NCBI GenBank assembly: GCA_019722365.1
Contig: JADFUC010000372.1
Location: 1-64,000, forward strand
Length of the DNA: 64,000 nt
Direction: 5' to 3'
From: Lithospermum erythrorhizon
Taxonomy: Eukaryota > Streptophyta > Magnoliopsida > Boraginales > Boraginaceae
The notes beneath the pieces are model-generated. The model did no database searches. It worked only from the letters and a program-made list of their open reading frames with translations, and was not told the origin of the DNA. This document shows, one piece after another, positions 50,540 to 62,187 of the stretch. The position numbers and the translations under genes were made by a program. Every line of letters starts with the position of its first letter. The stretch's first letter is position 1.

Positions 50540-50825
50540 TACAATTAATTACATAAATAATTAATTATGAAAGTCAAAAAAGGAAATAAATAAAACAAAG
50601 GTAAATGATACATGAATTATACCTTCAAAGTATGTTGACTTTTTTTAATTACATAAATCATTAGAAAAACGTGTTTGTAATTATGAAAGTCAAAGGTTAA
50701 ATGATACAGGCATTATACCTTCAAAATACATTGGCTTTTTTAATTACATAAATCATTAAAAATGTGTTTGTAATTATGAATGTCAATAAAGGAAATAAAT
50801 AAAAGAGAAAGTAAATGAAACAGGT
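50540..50825 (+). repeat. ~95-bp tandem repeat upstream of ACX1
   Basis: Three units share TTAATTACATAAAT-ATTA, GTAATTATGAAAGTCAA, GTAAATGATACA and ATTATACCTTCAAA. They start near 50548, 50646 and 50738. The first and third also share AAAGGAAATAAATAAAA. The array ends about 190 bp before the TATA box of ACX1, so it could influence the promoter; no regulatory motif was recognised. Confidence 0.75.
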
Positions 50826-51013
50826 CAAATAAAATAAATTTAAATATGTGAAATCGTCATATTAGCAGTTTTTCGTCGTCTGAAATTCTACGGAGGAGGT
50901 GATGTGCAGCAACTGATGAGTAGTATTTATCATCCAATTAATTTTGTAAAATAATTATTAGTCTCAATTTCCAACATTGGAGTGCGTAATCTTTTTAGTC
51001 TTTAATCCTTATC

Positions 51014-51020
51014 TATATAA
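51014..51020 (+). promoter_or_regulatory. TATA box of ACX1
   Basis: CTATATAACCCC lies 86-92 bases upstream of the ATG at 51106. This would start transcription around 51045 and leave a 5' UTR of about 60 bases. A second TA-rich stretch (TATATATTA, 51029-51036) is a less likely alternative. Confidence 0.6.
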
Positions 51021-51105
51021 CCCCACATATATATTACGGAGTATATACATACACACAGTATTTTTTACATAATTAGTTTTGATTTTTGGGTTGATTAGGA
51101 AAAAA

Positions 51106-54100
51106 ATGGATTATTTGGGAGCAGAGAGGAAGAAAGCGGAATTCGATGTGGAGGATATGAAGATTGTGTGGGCTGGATCAATCCATGCTCATCAACTCTC
51201 TGATCGAATTTCCAAGCTTGTTGCTAATGATCCTGTATGTTTGCTTTATTCATTCATTGTCCCAAAAAGATTGTCCACTTTCATTTCATAATTGATAAAG
51301 TTTTAGCACTTTAATAAACTTGGTATGATTTTTTTATTCTGCTTTAGCTTTATTAATTAATTGTTCCCAAAAAATTGTCCAGTTTCATTTTCAATTGCCC
51401 AAATTCGTTTTAATGATATGTAGCATTCTAATAAACTTTCTATGGCGTTCATTCTTTTTGTTTCTTGTTTAGCTTAAATGATTAATTGTTCCAAAAAGAT
51501 TGACTAGTTTGATTTTCAATTGTCGAAATTGATAAAGGTTGTAGCTTTTGATTCATTTTATTAGTGAAGTGCATTAAAAACTAGCATTATGATAAACTTT
51601 TTTTGGTTTTTGTTTCATGTTTAGCTTGATTGATAATTTAGATTTTCTTTTTTCTATTTGTTTCTGGGGTTTTTCACAAATTCATGAAGCTTGTGTGAAT
51701 TTTGTTACATTTCTTGTTAAAATTGTGGTAAATGTCTGAAGTGATCATTGCATCAAGTAAATTAAATGTTAAACACTGCCCCCCCCCCCAATCATCTGAA
51801 AAGATTGTCCGGTTTGATGTTCGATAGGCAGAATTAACGAACTTCGTAGCTTAACTGACACTAATAACTTCAACTCGAATCAGAATTGTTATATTAATAG
51901 TAATGCACGGTAAGAATACTAGAATTGGATATGTTTTTTACCAAATATTTTAAGACATCTATAAAAATACTTGAGTACAAAATTTAAAAACCAGCAATTA
52001 AAAATCAAAACTTGACCATCTTTTTGGGATGGATGGAGTAGTTATAATCTTCTTAGAAAGTTAAATGTAGCTGAGACCAGCTCCAGAAAATATATGTACT
52101 TGTATCGCTTTCGTAAATCTCGCCTTCCCATTGAATTTTTGAAAGGATTAAGTATGATACTTGTAAGAGTCGAGTTAAATGTTTGTATTGTGTGTTAAAT
52201 AGTTCAATTTTTACTAGATTTAATGTGACTGCTGATAGCAATGGACTAGTTATTGAATTGTTGCTCTTTCATAAATTGAATTTTCCGGTTTCCCCTTTAA
52301 TTTTTTAAAGGAGCGATTATGATACATGCTGACTACCAAACCGGTGTGTATCCTGTGATGGGTATGATTGATGAATCGTTAGTCATTTTTGTAAAAGACC
52401 ATAGACCATTAGACTTGAGAGATGCATTGAAGTGCCACATAGCTAAATTATTATCTGAATTCATGCTGAAGGTCTCTTTGGGTTTAGGTTAAGGCACCTC
52501 CATAATTGGAGGGCTGAAGACAAAGAAACATACAATGCAATGCACCTCTAGGTTTTGGCTTGACAATTGATGCAATAACATGTTTATTACTGTATCAATG
52601 TTGTTTTGTTTGCAATATTTCTCTTCATGTAGATATTGTCTTAGTCTTTTAACTATCATTTTAGGTTAATTGCAAGGAAAATCTATTTATGTGAGGATTA
52701 GTTTAATTCGCTCTTTTTTACTTTGAGATTGTTTTTTAACGGTATCATTCCTTATATTGAATTGCTCTTGATTTAGGCATTTCGGAAGGATGATAGGACT
52801 ATGCTAGCCAGGAAAGAGTTGTTTAAGAATACACTTCGGAAGGCAACATATGCATGGAAGCTCATAAATGAGCTACAACTATCTGGTACATCTTTCCAAG
52901 TCCTCATAATTACAGTTTATTGTTCGTATACAACTATTTATGATTGTTATATACTACATACTTGACAATCTTCTTGGGATGGAGATAGTATAATTTGCGA
53001 CTTTCACAATCTCCAAAATTTGTTAACAGAGGAGGAAGCTTCTAAAGTAAGGTTTTATGTGGACGAACCTGCATTTACTGATCTTCATTGGGTAATTTTC
53101 TCTATTATGTCATTGTAGATTGTCTCACTTGCTATGCGTACCTCAACGAGATCTCATGTTATTTTACCATGTTGACTCACTTGTCTTTGTTGATAATTTA
53201 GGGAATGTTTGTTCCTGCTATAAAAGGACAGGGAACTGATGAGCAGCAAAAGAAATGGCTGTCACTTTCCTACAAGATGAAAATAATTGGCTGCTATGCA
53301 CAGACAGAGCTTGGTCATGGATCAAACGTGCAAGGTCTTGAAACAACTGCAACATTTGATCCTAAAACAGATGAATTCATAATTGACAGTCCAACACTGA
53401 CCTCCAGCAAAGTGAGTATGATAAGCATTAGGTGTCACATATGGATTTTGTGTTGTAAGCCCACAATGTTCTTTGTTTGCAATATCCCATTTAGTGAATA
53501 TTTTTCAGTATTCCTCATTTAGACAATAACTTTGCTCATTCTCTACTTGAATAGTGGTGGCCTGGTGGATTGGGAAAGGTATCCACCCATGCTGTTGTTT
53601 ATGCCCGTCTTATAACAGGAGGTCAAGATTATGGTGTCCATGGTAAGTAATAGTGGTTGTTAAGATGACACAAGTGATAAGTTTGGAGATTTCCCTTTTA
53701 GAAGCTACTATAATAATATTTCTTTTAACTATATATCTCTAGGTTTTATTGTTCAGTTGCGGAGTTTGGAGGATCACAATCCTCTTCCTGGTATAACCGT
53801 TGGTGATATAGGAATGAAATTTGGAAATGGAGCTTATAATACCATGGACAATGGTGTGCTAAGATTTGATCATGTACGTATTCCAAGAGACCAGATGTTG
53901 ATGAGGTACATTGCTTGACTTCAGTATTTTAATGGACTCATAATTTATTACTTCGGAGAATATACTTTTTGACTGCATAAATAATCAGATGTTGGTTCCT
54001 TATGTTGAGAGCTTGGTCCACTGATAGGATAAATTAGGTTTGGGATAAAAGTCAAGGGTAAGACTAATGCACCGTATCAGGCAAAAAAAGAGTTGTTGAA

Positions 54101-57100
54101 CTGTTAAAGTCCTATGTTCTTTTTATGTGGGGTGTTGTTATCTTCAAAGCCGACTGATTGAAAATCACTTTTCTCTACAAATATAGAGGTTTTGCGTGGT
54201 TTTACCCTATCGCTAAGGAAAATATTGAATGGGTACAAACAATTAACTTCAAGGTATATAAAATCTTGAATACATAAAAATTCAATCATATTCATGGCTC
54301 CTACCGTTCCTGATGGCTGTTACTATTAACTGTCTTAACCTGTTATCTTCTTGAGGTGAAGATAAGAATCACTACACTTCTATCAAATCTGCATTGATCT
54401 ATATAATACTTCCACCATCTCAAGTTATATAGAAATATAAACTTAAAGTTATATGGATGACAGATTAATTTGAAAGGGAGTTGATTATATGTTCGAAAGA
54501 ATCTCCCAGTTAAATTGAGGAGCGAGTATGAAATAGGGAATGTAGGTAGTAAGAGAATGAAGATCATGCCAGTTGATTAATATATTTTTTGTTGTGTCTG
54601 CAGAGTTTCTCAAGTTACAAGAGAAGGAAAATTCATTGAATCTGATGTCCCTCGACAGCTTCTGTACGGTACTATGGTATATGTGAGGAAGACGATTGTA
54701 ATGGACGCTTCTTATGCTTTGTCAAAAGCAGTCTGTATTGCTACAAGGTATAGTGCTGTTCGAAGACAATTTGGGTCGCAAAATGGCGGACCTGAGACAC
54801 AGGTATTTATCTTTTCTAGTGTGGACCATGCATCTATATGGCAGTCAATTATTTTAAGAAGTCTACTACAAAAGGTAGAGAGGAGAATCTTTGTTTTCTG
54901 TTTTATCCTGATTTTTTTTAATAGGTTTGATCCCTAGTTCCACAGCTGTTTGTGTCCAGATAGTTTTATATTTTTAATGTTGACATGAATTCCTGAATGG
55001 TTTTTCCTACTTCCGATTTAAGGTGATCGATTATAAGACCCAGCAAAGTAGGCTCTTTCCTTTGCTGGCTTCAGCATATGCCTTCAGATTTGTTGGTGAA
55101 TGGCTTAGTTGGTTATACACCGATGTCACTCAGAGGCTCCAAGCGAAGGACTACTCAACACTACCTGAGGCTCATGCATGCACCGCAGGGTTGAAGTCTT
55201 TGACCACTACCGCAACAGCTGTAAGTAAGAACACCATTACGATTTCCTTCTTGATTCTGCTCCATTCACTTCTTGCTGGGCCATGGACCATAAGTAAGCC
55301 TATTTGCTTGAGTGCACATGATTTTTAATTATGAAATCCTATTATATGCCTGTTGTTTCCCTTGATGCCCTTGCAATTCTTCAAGCAACATCGCCCATTT
55401 AACAGCTTCTTCAGTGTAACCTAATGAAGAATGTGATTGATGAGCTAAATTTTGAGATGCACTTCATGTTGAATTAGTAACATTGTGCCCTCAGATACTA
55501 GTGCTGTTCTGGCTTATTTTTGCATTTGGTCATATCTGTGTTTTTACAGGATGGAATAGAAGAATGCCGAAAATTATGTGGGGGCCATGGTTATCTTTGC
55601 ACCAGTGGACTTCCAGAACTATATGCAGTTTATGTCCCCGCATGTACATATGAAGGCGATAATATTGTGCTAATGCTACAGGTTTTTAATTGTGTTATAT
55701 ACTGGGAGACTTGTCTTTATTAAGTCATGTTAAAATGATTCTTATATTTATTTCCATTCATATGTCATTGGGATTCATTGAACTTCTTAATAAGAATACC
55801 AGAAGGAGACTAATTCTGCAATAATATAGGAGTTATTGTGTATATATAACAATATGTTTTCTGTACATTTCAAGTTTATTGCTTAACAGTATTTTTTTTG
55901 TTCAACAATTCGATAGAATTTCGGTGAACTGATTCAGTCCCTTGCTTTGAGATGCAGTTCTTGAGCATTCAACAGTGACTTTGCCATATGCTATTAGCAC
56001 CAATGATGTGTCTAAGTTGATTTACAGTATCTTCCAAAGGACATGATCTAATCCAGATTCTTTTATGTAGGTTGCAAGGTTCCTTATGAAGACTGTTTCT
56101 CAGTTGGGGTCTGGCAAACAGCCTGTTGGGACAATAGCATATATGAAAAGGATTGAGCACCTGATGCAGAGCCGCTCTGATGTTCAAAAGCGTATGCTGT
56201 TTGCCTGTTTCTCTTATTAAGATCTCATGCTACTCTGTATTTTCTACTCTATTTTTCTGCCCATAAATTATCTTATCAATAAGTGAATGATACTCCTCAA
56301 GCTAAATAAATATCAAATTACAATCAGCGTTACATTTCCTTATATATCCTGTGTAATCATAGACATATTAGATTATTTAGATAGTGTTTTTTACTTCTCT
56401 TGGTTTTTTTGTACAGCTCAGGATTGGCTAAAGCCCAGTTCAGTCTTGGAAGCTTTCGAGGCGAGAGCTGCTAGAATGTCAGTTGCATGTGCCACAAACT
56501 TAAGCAAGTTCTCTAACCAAGAAGAAGGTACATCTTGGCTAAAAAATGTAATACTACCTCCGTTCCTATATAACATATTATTTATGATTTAAGTCTTGTT
56601 CCAATATAAGATACTCCCTCCGTTTTTTTTAATTATCGTTTTAGCCATTTGTACATAGATTAATGAAAAGAAAAAATAGTCAAAAAATGCATTGAAAATG
56701 TAGAATGACAATCAATTGAAACAATATCCTTGGTTGATTGTTGATTTAAGGAGAAAAAATAGTCAAAAAGTATATTGAAAATGTAAAAGTGCTATTTATA
56801 ATGTTAAAACGACAACTATTTTCAAACAAATTTATTTGGCTAAAACGACAACTGAAAAAACGGAAGGAGTATTGTTTAGACATGGGCCCACATCAAAATA
56901 CTTTATCATTGGTTGATAATGTTCTCTCTCCTATTATCTTAATAAAGTACTTTTGAGCTATACAATATGTTATAAAGGAACAGAGTTAGTAGTAACTACC
57001 GTAGTCAGCGCTCAGTTTACGCTTGAACTTGTTTCTTTTGGGCCTCTCTTATCTTCAGGTTTTGCACAGCTGTCAGCAGATTTGGTTGAGGCAGCAGTTG

Positions 57101-58151
57101 CTCATTGCCAATTAATTGTTGTATCCAAGTAAGGTTCTTATTCTCTAATCATTAAACAATTACAGAAGAGATCAAATATAAGAAATCAACACATGGTTTC
57201 TTGTTAAATCTCTATTCTCTTGGACTGTATATGTTGATCTCCTAAGTTTCTCATGTTCTCATGGCTACGGTTTATGCCATTGCCAACTGCCAAGTAAAAA
57301 CATTGATGTTCTTTGCTAATGAATAGGCATGTCGCAGACTACTAAATCTTTTATTTATATTCATGTACTGGCATGTGGTCTAGTTGTGAGTAATATTTTA
57401 TATTTGATTTAAGTTAAAAGTTTAGCATAATCTTCGCCTGACGTACTAGGTTTATCGAGAAACTGCAACAAGATATTCCTGGAAACGGGGTCAAACAGCA
57501 ATTAGAGGTCCTTTCAGGCGTCTATTCTCTCTTCCTTCTTCACAAACACCAGGGTGATTTCCTTGCCACTGGCTGCATCACCCCTAAACAGGCTTCTCTT
57601 GCTAATGAGCAACTCAGGGCGTTGTACTCTAAGGTCTGTTTTCATTCCCGTTTTTGTTTTAGTTACTCTTTATAAAAGAACTCCATAACAGTACGAGCGA
57701 GGCATGAATTCTAGATCTACCATGTAGAATCAAGGCTTGAATCCTAGATCTACCATGTAGAATCAATCACATCATTCTTACCACTAGCCTGACCCCCTCT
57801 TTTTTATCAATATATAATACGACTATAATATGCATAAACTAGTTCGACCCCTCTGTACCGTTATTTTTCACACATCGGCTGTTGCATTTTATTCTACGAC
57901 ATTCTAATCAGACTGACTCTCGCATGATCATGTACTCTAAGGTCCGCCCTAATGCAATATCGCTGGTTGATTCATTCAACTACACCGATCACTTCCTTGG
58001 TTCGATTCTAGGCCGTTATGATGGGAACGTGTACCCAAATCTTTACGAGGCAGCATGGAAGGATCCTCTAAATGACTCAGTTGTACCTGATGGCTACCAT
58101 GATTACATTCGGCCATTGTTGAAGCAACAGCTTGTTCCTGCTAAGTTATAA
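51106..58151 (+). CDS. ACX1: Peroxisomal acyl-coenzyme A oxidase, ACX1 type, 14 exons
   Basis: FAD enzyme that oxidises acyl-CoA to trans-2-enoyl-CoA and makes H2O2, the first step of peroxisomal beta-oxidation; ACX1 also shortens jasmonate precursors. Exons: 51106-51234, 52777-52885, 53030-53091, 53202-53411, 53555-53642, 53743-53905, 54604-54802, 55023-55220, 55550-55681, 56071-56191, 56417-56527, 57059-57128, 57450-57633, 57942-58151. All introns are GT-AG and all phases agree, giving 661 residues (Arabidopsis ACX1 has 664). Visible features: [15 protein letters not shown] near the N terminus, [20 protein letters not shown] in exon 4, WWPGGLGK in exon 5, YSAVRRQFG in exon 7, and CTYEGDN with catalytic Glu ~421 in exon 9. 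The C-terminal AKL is a PTS1 peroxisomal signal. No frameshift is seen. A closely related ACX5-like paralogue cannot be excluded. Confidence 0.96.
51860..52038. mobile_element. MITE family B copy in ACX1 intron 1
   Basis: The right end is TTTTTGGGATGGATGGAG followed by TA. The interior (AATTGTTATATTAATAGTAAT, GGATATGTTTTTTACC, TTGAGTACAAAATTTAAAAA) matches the MITE in the HAT4-like intron 2 in order. The left terminus is decayed. Confidence 0.5.
56554..56989. mobile_element. Outer Stowaway-like MITE in ACX1 intron 11, interrupted
   Basis: The left end CTACCTCCGTTCCTATATAA and the right end, whose reverse complement is CTAACTCTGTTCCTTTATAA, form a terminal inverted repeat of about 26 bases. 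Both ends are flanked by TA (56552-56553 and 56990-56991). Without the inner insertion it is about 180 bp. It lies wholly within the intron 56528-57058. Confidence 0.85.
56614..56869. mobile_element. Inner Stowaway MITE (family A) nested in the outer MITE
   Basis: A 256-bp element starting CTCCCTCCGTTTTTTTTAAT and ending with its inverted partner AAAAAACGGAAGGAG, flanked by TA on both sides (56612-56613, 56870-56871). The subterminal repeats TATCGTTTTAGCCA and TGGCTAAAACGACA are also inverted. Family A has a second, truncated copy at 8972-9168. Confidence 0.9.
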
Positions 58152-58198
58152 ATGCGAACCCATCACCATTCATAATATTGATGTATGTTTCCTGGGAC

Positions 58199-58204
58199 AA
58201 TAAA
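58199..58204 (+). terminator. Putative poly(A) signal of ACX1
   Basis: AATAAA 48 bases after the stop codon. Plant poly(A) signals are loose, so the true site could lie elsewhere in the following 200 bases. Confidence 0.45.
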
Positions 58205-61200
58205 CTTCGTATGCAACTAAAATCTCGCAACCCCGTGAAGGGTATCAACTTGTGTTAATCACTCGACATATTGGTACAATTTGTTACTTGTCGAATATCT
58301 ATTTGCCAAGGATTATTATTTAATGATTACTTAATTGTTAGTATTTTAATTAAAGCATCTGAATAATGACAGGTAAAGGATTATGAACTTATGCTATAGT
58401 CTCTTTCTGTGAAGGGAGAATGATAGATCTCGATCAACATGTCATCCTTTGGAGATCTTCGAAGGATCATATATATTTAGAATAAACTCCATTTGGAGAG
58501 AGGTGAAAAAGCAATATTTCGTTGAAAGGTTTTATACATCTGCTCTTTCTTAAGGCATTTCTTTTGACAAAGACTTCGTTTTTCCTCTTTTCGGATGATA
58601 AATATTTCTAATATTAAGAAGAGACGGAACTTTTCCGTTGCCTACTTTCTACTTTTCTCTTTGTTATTGGATTTTACTTGAACATACTGCTTTATGATAT
58701 ACGTCTAGATTTATGATAGCTCACTGAATTGAGAAAGGGCAACACTACACACACACCAGAATAGTAACTTTTTTTAGTGAAATGATAATTTTGTCTTTAA
58801 TGAAATTTTCTAATTACTACACTTGCAAATAGGGGGGCAAAATAGTCATTTTACGTCTAAATCCAACACTACTTGGGTGTGTATAACAGCTCATCTTGAG
58901 AAAGCTGCCTTTTTAGCAACTAGCCATGGAATAACTAAAAGGATATATGTCTAGATTTATGATTTTCATTTCTGTAGAGGCGTTTAACAATGTCATCATA
59001 ATGTTAATATTAGATATTTCAGTTACAACTCTTGAAATAATTTATATCTTGATTGTAACCATACCAATGATACTATTTTATCATATTAATGCATTAGTTA
59101 TCTGTATAAAAAAAAATCTTTTTTATATTCGGGAGAAGTACCAAACGTCATGATAATATCTTTATTGAGTTAGGAAAATTTTGTTTCTGGAAATATGTTT
59201 GAATTTTTACAATTTTTGTATGTGCAAATAAATTTTAGATAAAGGGATGGAGGAAGCTTGTTAGGGGTTCGTCGAATTACCAAATACTTAGCATCTAAAT
59301 ATGTAGCAAAGATGATCGTCCCCATGTTGAGAGAGAATATGAATGAGCTAAATCCCATATTCAAATATTGAAATATTAAAACATTGTAGTTGAACTAATA
59401 AGGTCACGAGTTAGAACTTCTATTGATAATTAATGGTAGAACTCATAAGTTCTCAATATAATATTAGAGAAAATCCCTTGAGGCCTTGACAATACTATAT
59501 TGATCTTCGAGAGTGAATTAATTTAGGTCTTGGCTACTCATGCTATTGTTTTGAAATATTCTCTAATCTACTTTATATATATTTTTTAAATGACTTAGTA
59601 TTTGATACTATTAAAAAAATTACAACTTAAAATTCAAAAAATATGAAAAAAGATAGTTAGTAGGCATATAGGTAGGAATGTCAACGAGTCCAGCTTTTTC
59701 GAACTTTTCAAAGTTCGATTCAACTTGATCATATCAATTCAAAAGTTTGGTCGGTCAAGGAAAAAATCTAAGTTCGATTTGGTTCAAACTTTTCAAAGGT
59801 TCAATTCGTTGTTCAAATTCGAATCAATAATTCGAATTTCATGATAAAATAAGATAAATTTTGAAAAATTATAAATTTATGATAAATGAAAAAAAGGTGA
59901 GTAGACAATTTTCATGGGAAGGAGTTGTTGGAGTATTTCAAACCAAATCAACTCGAACTCCATACCAGCCAAAATGCATATTCGACCTGAGCTCTAAATA
60001 TATATCGAGCCGAAACATGTTTTGAGGCTCTTTTACATGGGAATAGATCATTTTGTTATATTTTGCGTGACATTTTCTGTGACACTCCGTTAAGATCATG
60101 ACATGTATTTTTTTTTAAATTAAAAATTAAAACAAACAAGACACGTGTAACAGAAGATCCGACCTCCTTATACATGCTTACGTATAGGGTGTGCCTCCCA
60201 CATTAGGTAGAGGTTTACAAGAAAACGAGTAAGACTATTTTCAAGGCATGTGTACAATTCAAGTGTACAAGTCATGTCTCCAACACTTTTCACAGGATGG
60301 TTACTAATTTACTGTTTACCAAAATCAAAGCAATTTGCCTAGTACAGTAGTACAGTACCACTGTATGTACAATAGCAATTTGAAAGTTATGTTTCGATTA
60401 ATACCAATGTTAAAAACACTTGCATCAGTCTAATGATCATGAAATATTATTCGTAATAATGAAGTCTCGTGTTTCAATGCAAGCACCATTTTTTTCTAAG
60501 TTTGTTAATTTTAGTTATTGAAAAACAATTTGAATATCTTAACATTACTTTAGTCCTCAATTAGATTAAAATGCAATTCCTAAAGTATCAAGGATGTAAC
60601 TTCAAACTTGATCAAATATTATTTTTTATTCTAATAATTATAAAATATATTTCATTGATTGGATTCATTTTTAAATTACTTTTTATAATATTTTTCTTGT
60701 TATTTTTCATTATAAAATTAAAACTTATTTATGTGAAATAATCTTTTATGATATTATTTAATTGGAGAGAAGGTAGGGGTTGCATAGGGTTTTGACGAGC
60801 ACGGAAAACTCGAATAGCTCAATAGGGTTCGACTCGAATAACTCTATTCAAAAACAGATTTGGTGTTTCAAACCGAGACATAAACATTAATTTTATACGT
60901 AATTGATTTTAAGATATAAACTCGATCTGACTTGGAGATTATCATACGTTATTATTGTTGAATTAATTAATATCCTTAGAAGTGGAGGTGAATAAGGATT
61001 GTTGCTCTTTTTCGATTTTTTTAAGAAATTAAAAACAGAAATTGAATATTTAATTGTGATCTACTAAACGACGATGCAATAACAATAATTAAATACCAAA
61101 CACTAACTAAATATCTTTGCGGAATAATTGATATTTAAATCTAGCACCCTAACAATAATATTAATAAGTAAATGCGTAGTACGGATAGAAAAGACTCAAC

Positions 61201-61278
61201 GATTTTAGCCAGACTCGGATTTCTAACCTTAGGATTTGGTAAAGATCACCACTATGAAAATGGAGGCAACTCCGAGTT
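58205..61278. other. Intergenic DNA 3' of ACX1
   Basis: No gene recognised; open frames are 70 codons or less and AT-driven. 58739-58890 has ACACTACACACACACC at one end and GGGTGTGTATAACAGC at the other, a possible decayed short inverted-repeat element. 59664-60010 and 60790-60860 carry AACTCGAA/TTCGAA-rich phrases similar to 63190-63305. 59410-59430 and 60425-60490 have SINE B-box-like words. None of these is well bounded. Confidence 0.4.
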
Positions 61279-61283
61279 CGTAC

Positions 61284-62182
61284 TGTTGGGTTTTACGGAT
61301 TAAAATAACAACTATCTAACCGATTACCAGGAACTCTACGAGATTATAAAAATAATAATTAATCAGAGATTTCGTATGTACCTTGCTAATCTTTGTAGTT
61401 TTTGAATATACCGGAGGAGTGTTTAATAACCAACGCAGTTGTCTCTAAGAATAGTTCACACCAACGACATCAAACCCTTCCGCCGCTTTTACTTAGAACA
61501 ATTAAAGTAAACAAAGTTATTTATTAGATAAAGAAAATCTAAGCTTTTCTTTCTCCTCTATTATGTTCAAACAAAGAGGGAAGGGAAGTAGAGTGTTTTT
61601 CTTGTCTTTCTCTAAAAGATAAATAATGAATGAGCAATCTTTTTCATCTCCAAAGGTGACCTTTATATAGGCCTAAAATCCATACTTTTAAGGCTTTCAA
61701 AGAGATGTTGTGAAACTCTTCCACCTTTTTAAAAAGAACAATCTAGAGTTCTTCCAAAAGAAGATTTTGAACTTCTCCACACATTCTCCTCGGTTCAAGT
61801 AAGCGAGGGAATTCCTATACTGAAATTTCGCCTAATGTTTTCCTTTACAAGCACTTTAATCCGAGAAATTATAATCGTATTATTTGATCATGTTGTCGCA
61901 GGTAATCCTTTCTTAGGCTCGATTGACAAGAGTAAATATATTAATTTATGCTAACCGGACATTATATTAATATATAGATTATGAGCGGACCTAGTGTGCT
62001 CCATCATCATAACCCCTAATGGTCACGTTTAAAGTTAATCATAATATGTCAATTGTGAACAATCAACATATATTCTAACTTATATTATTTGAATATAATT
62101 AAATGTGGGCAAATCGCTTATACAATCAAATCTCTTTTTCAACGGACATATTTATGAGATCTAATATCTCATATTTCCAACA
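61284..62182 (-). mobile_element. Solo LTR (copia type) with intact target-site duplication
   Basis: The 899-bp segment starts TGTTGG and ends CCAACA on the plus strand, a perfect 6-bp terminal inverted repeat. It is flanked by the same five bases, CGTAC, at 61279-61283 and 62183-62187. On the minus strand it begins TGTTGGAAATATGAGATATT, like LTRs at 45389-46206 and 46762-47450, and has CTATATAAAGG (about 61661-61672) as a promoter TATA box. No internal region is present, so it arose by recombination between two LTRs. Confidence 0.9.
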
Positions 62183-62187
62183 CGTAC

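Noticed and set aside
51079..51105. Upstream TTG start for ACX1
   Set aside because: The ATG at 51106 gives the N terminus expected for plant acyl-CoA oxidase 1, and the upstream bases belong to the 5' UTR.
51778..51790. Run of C in ACX1 intron 1
   Set aside because: A homopolymer in an intron, most likely a simple slippage product. No structure or function is implied.
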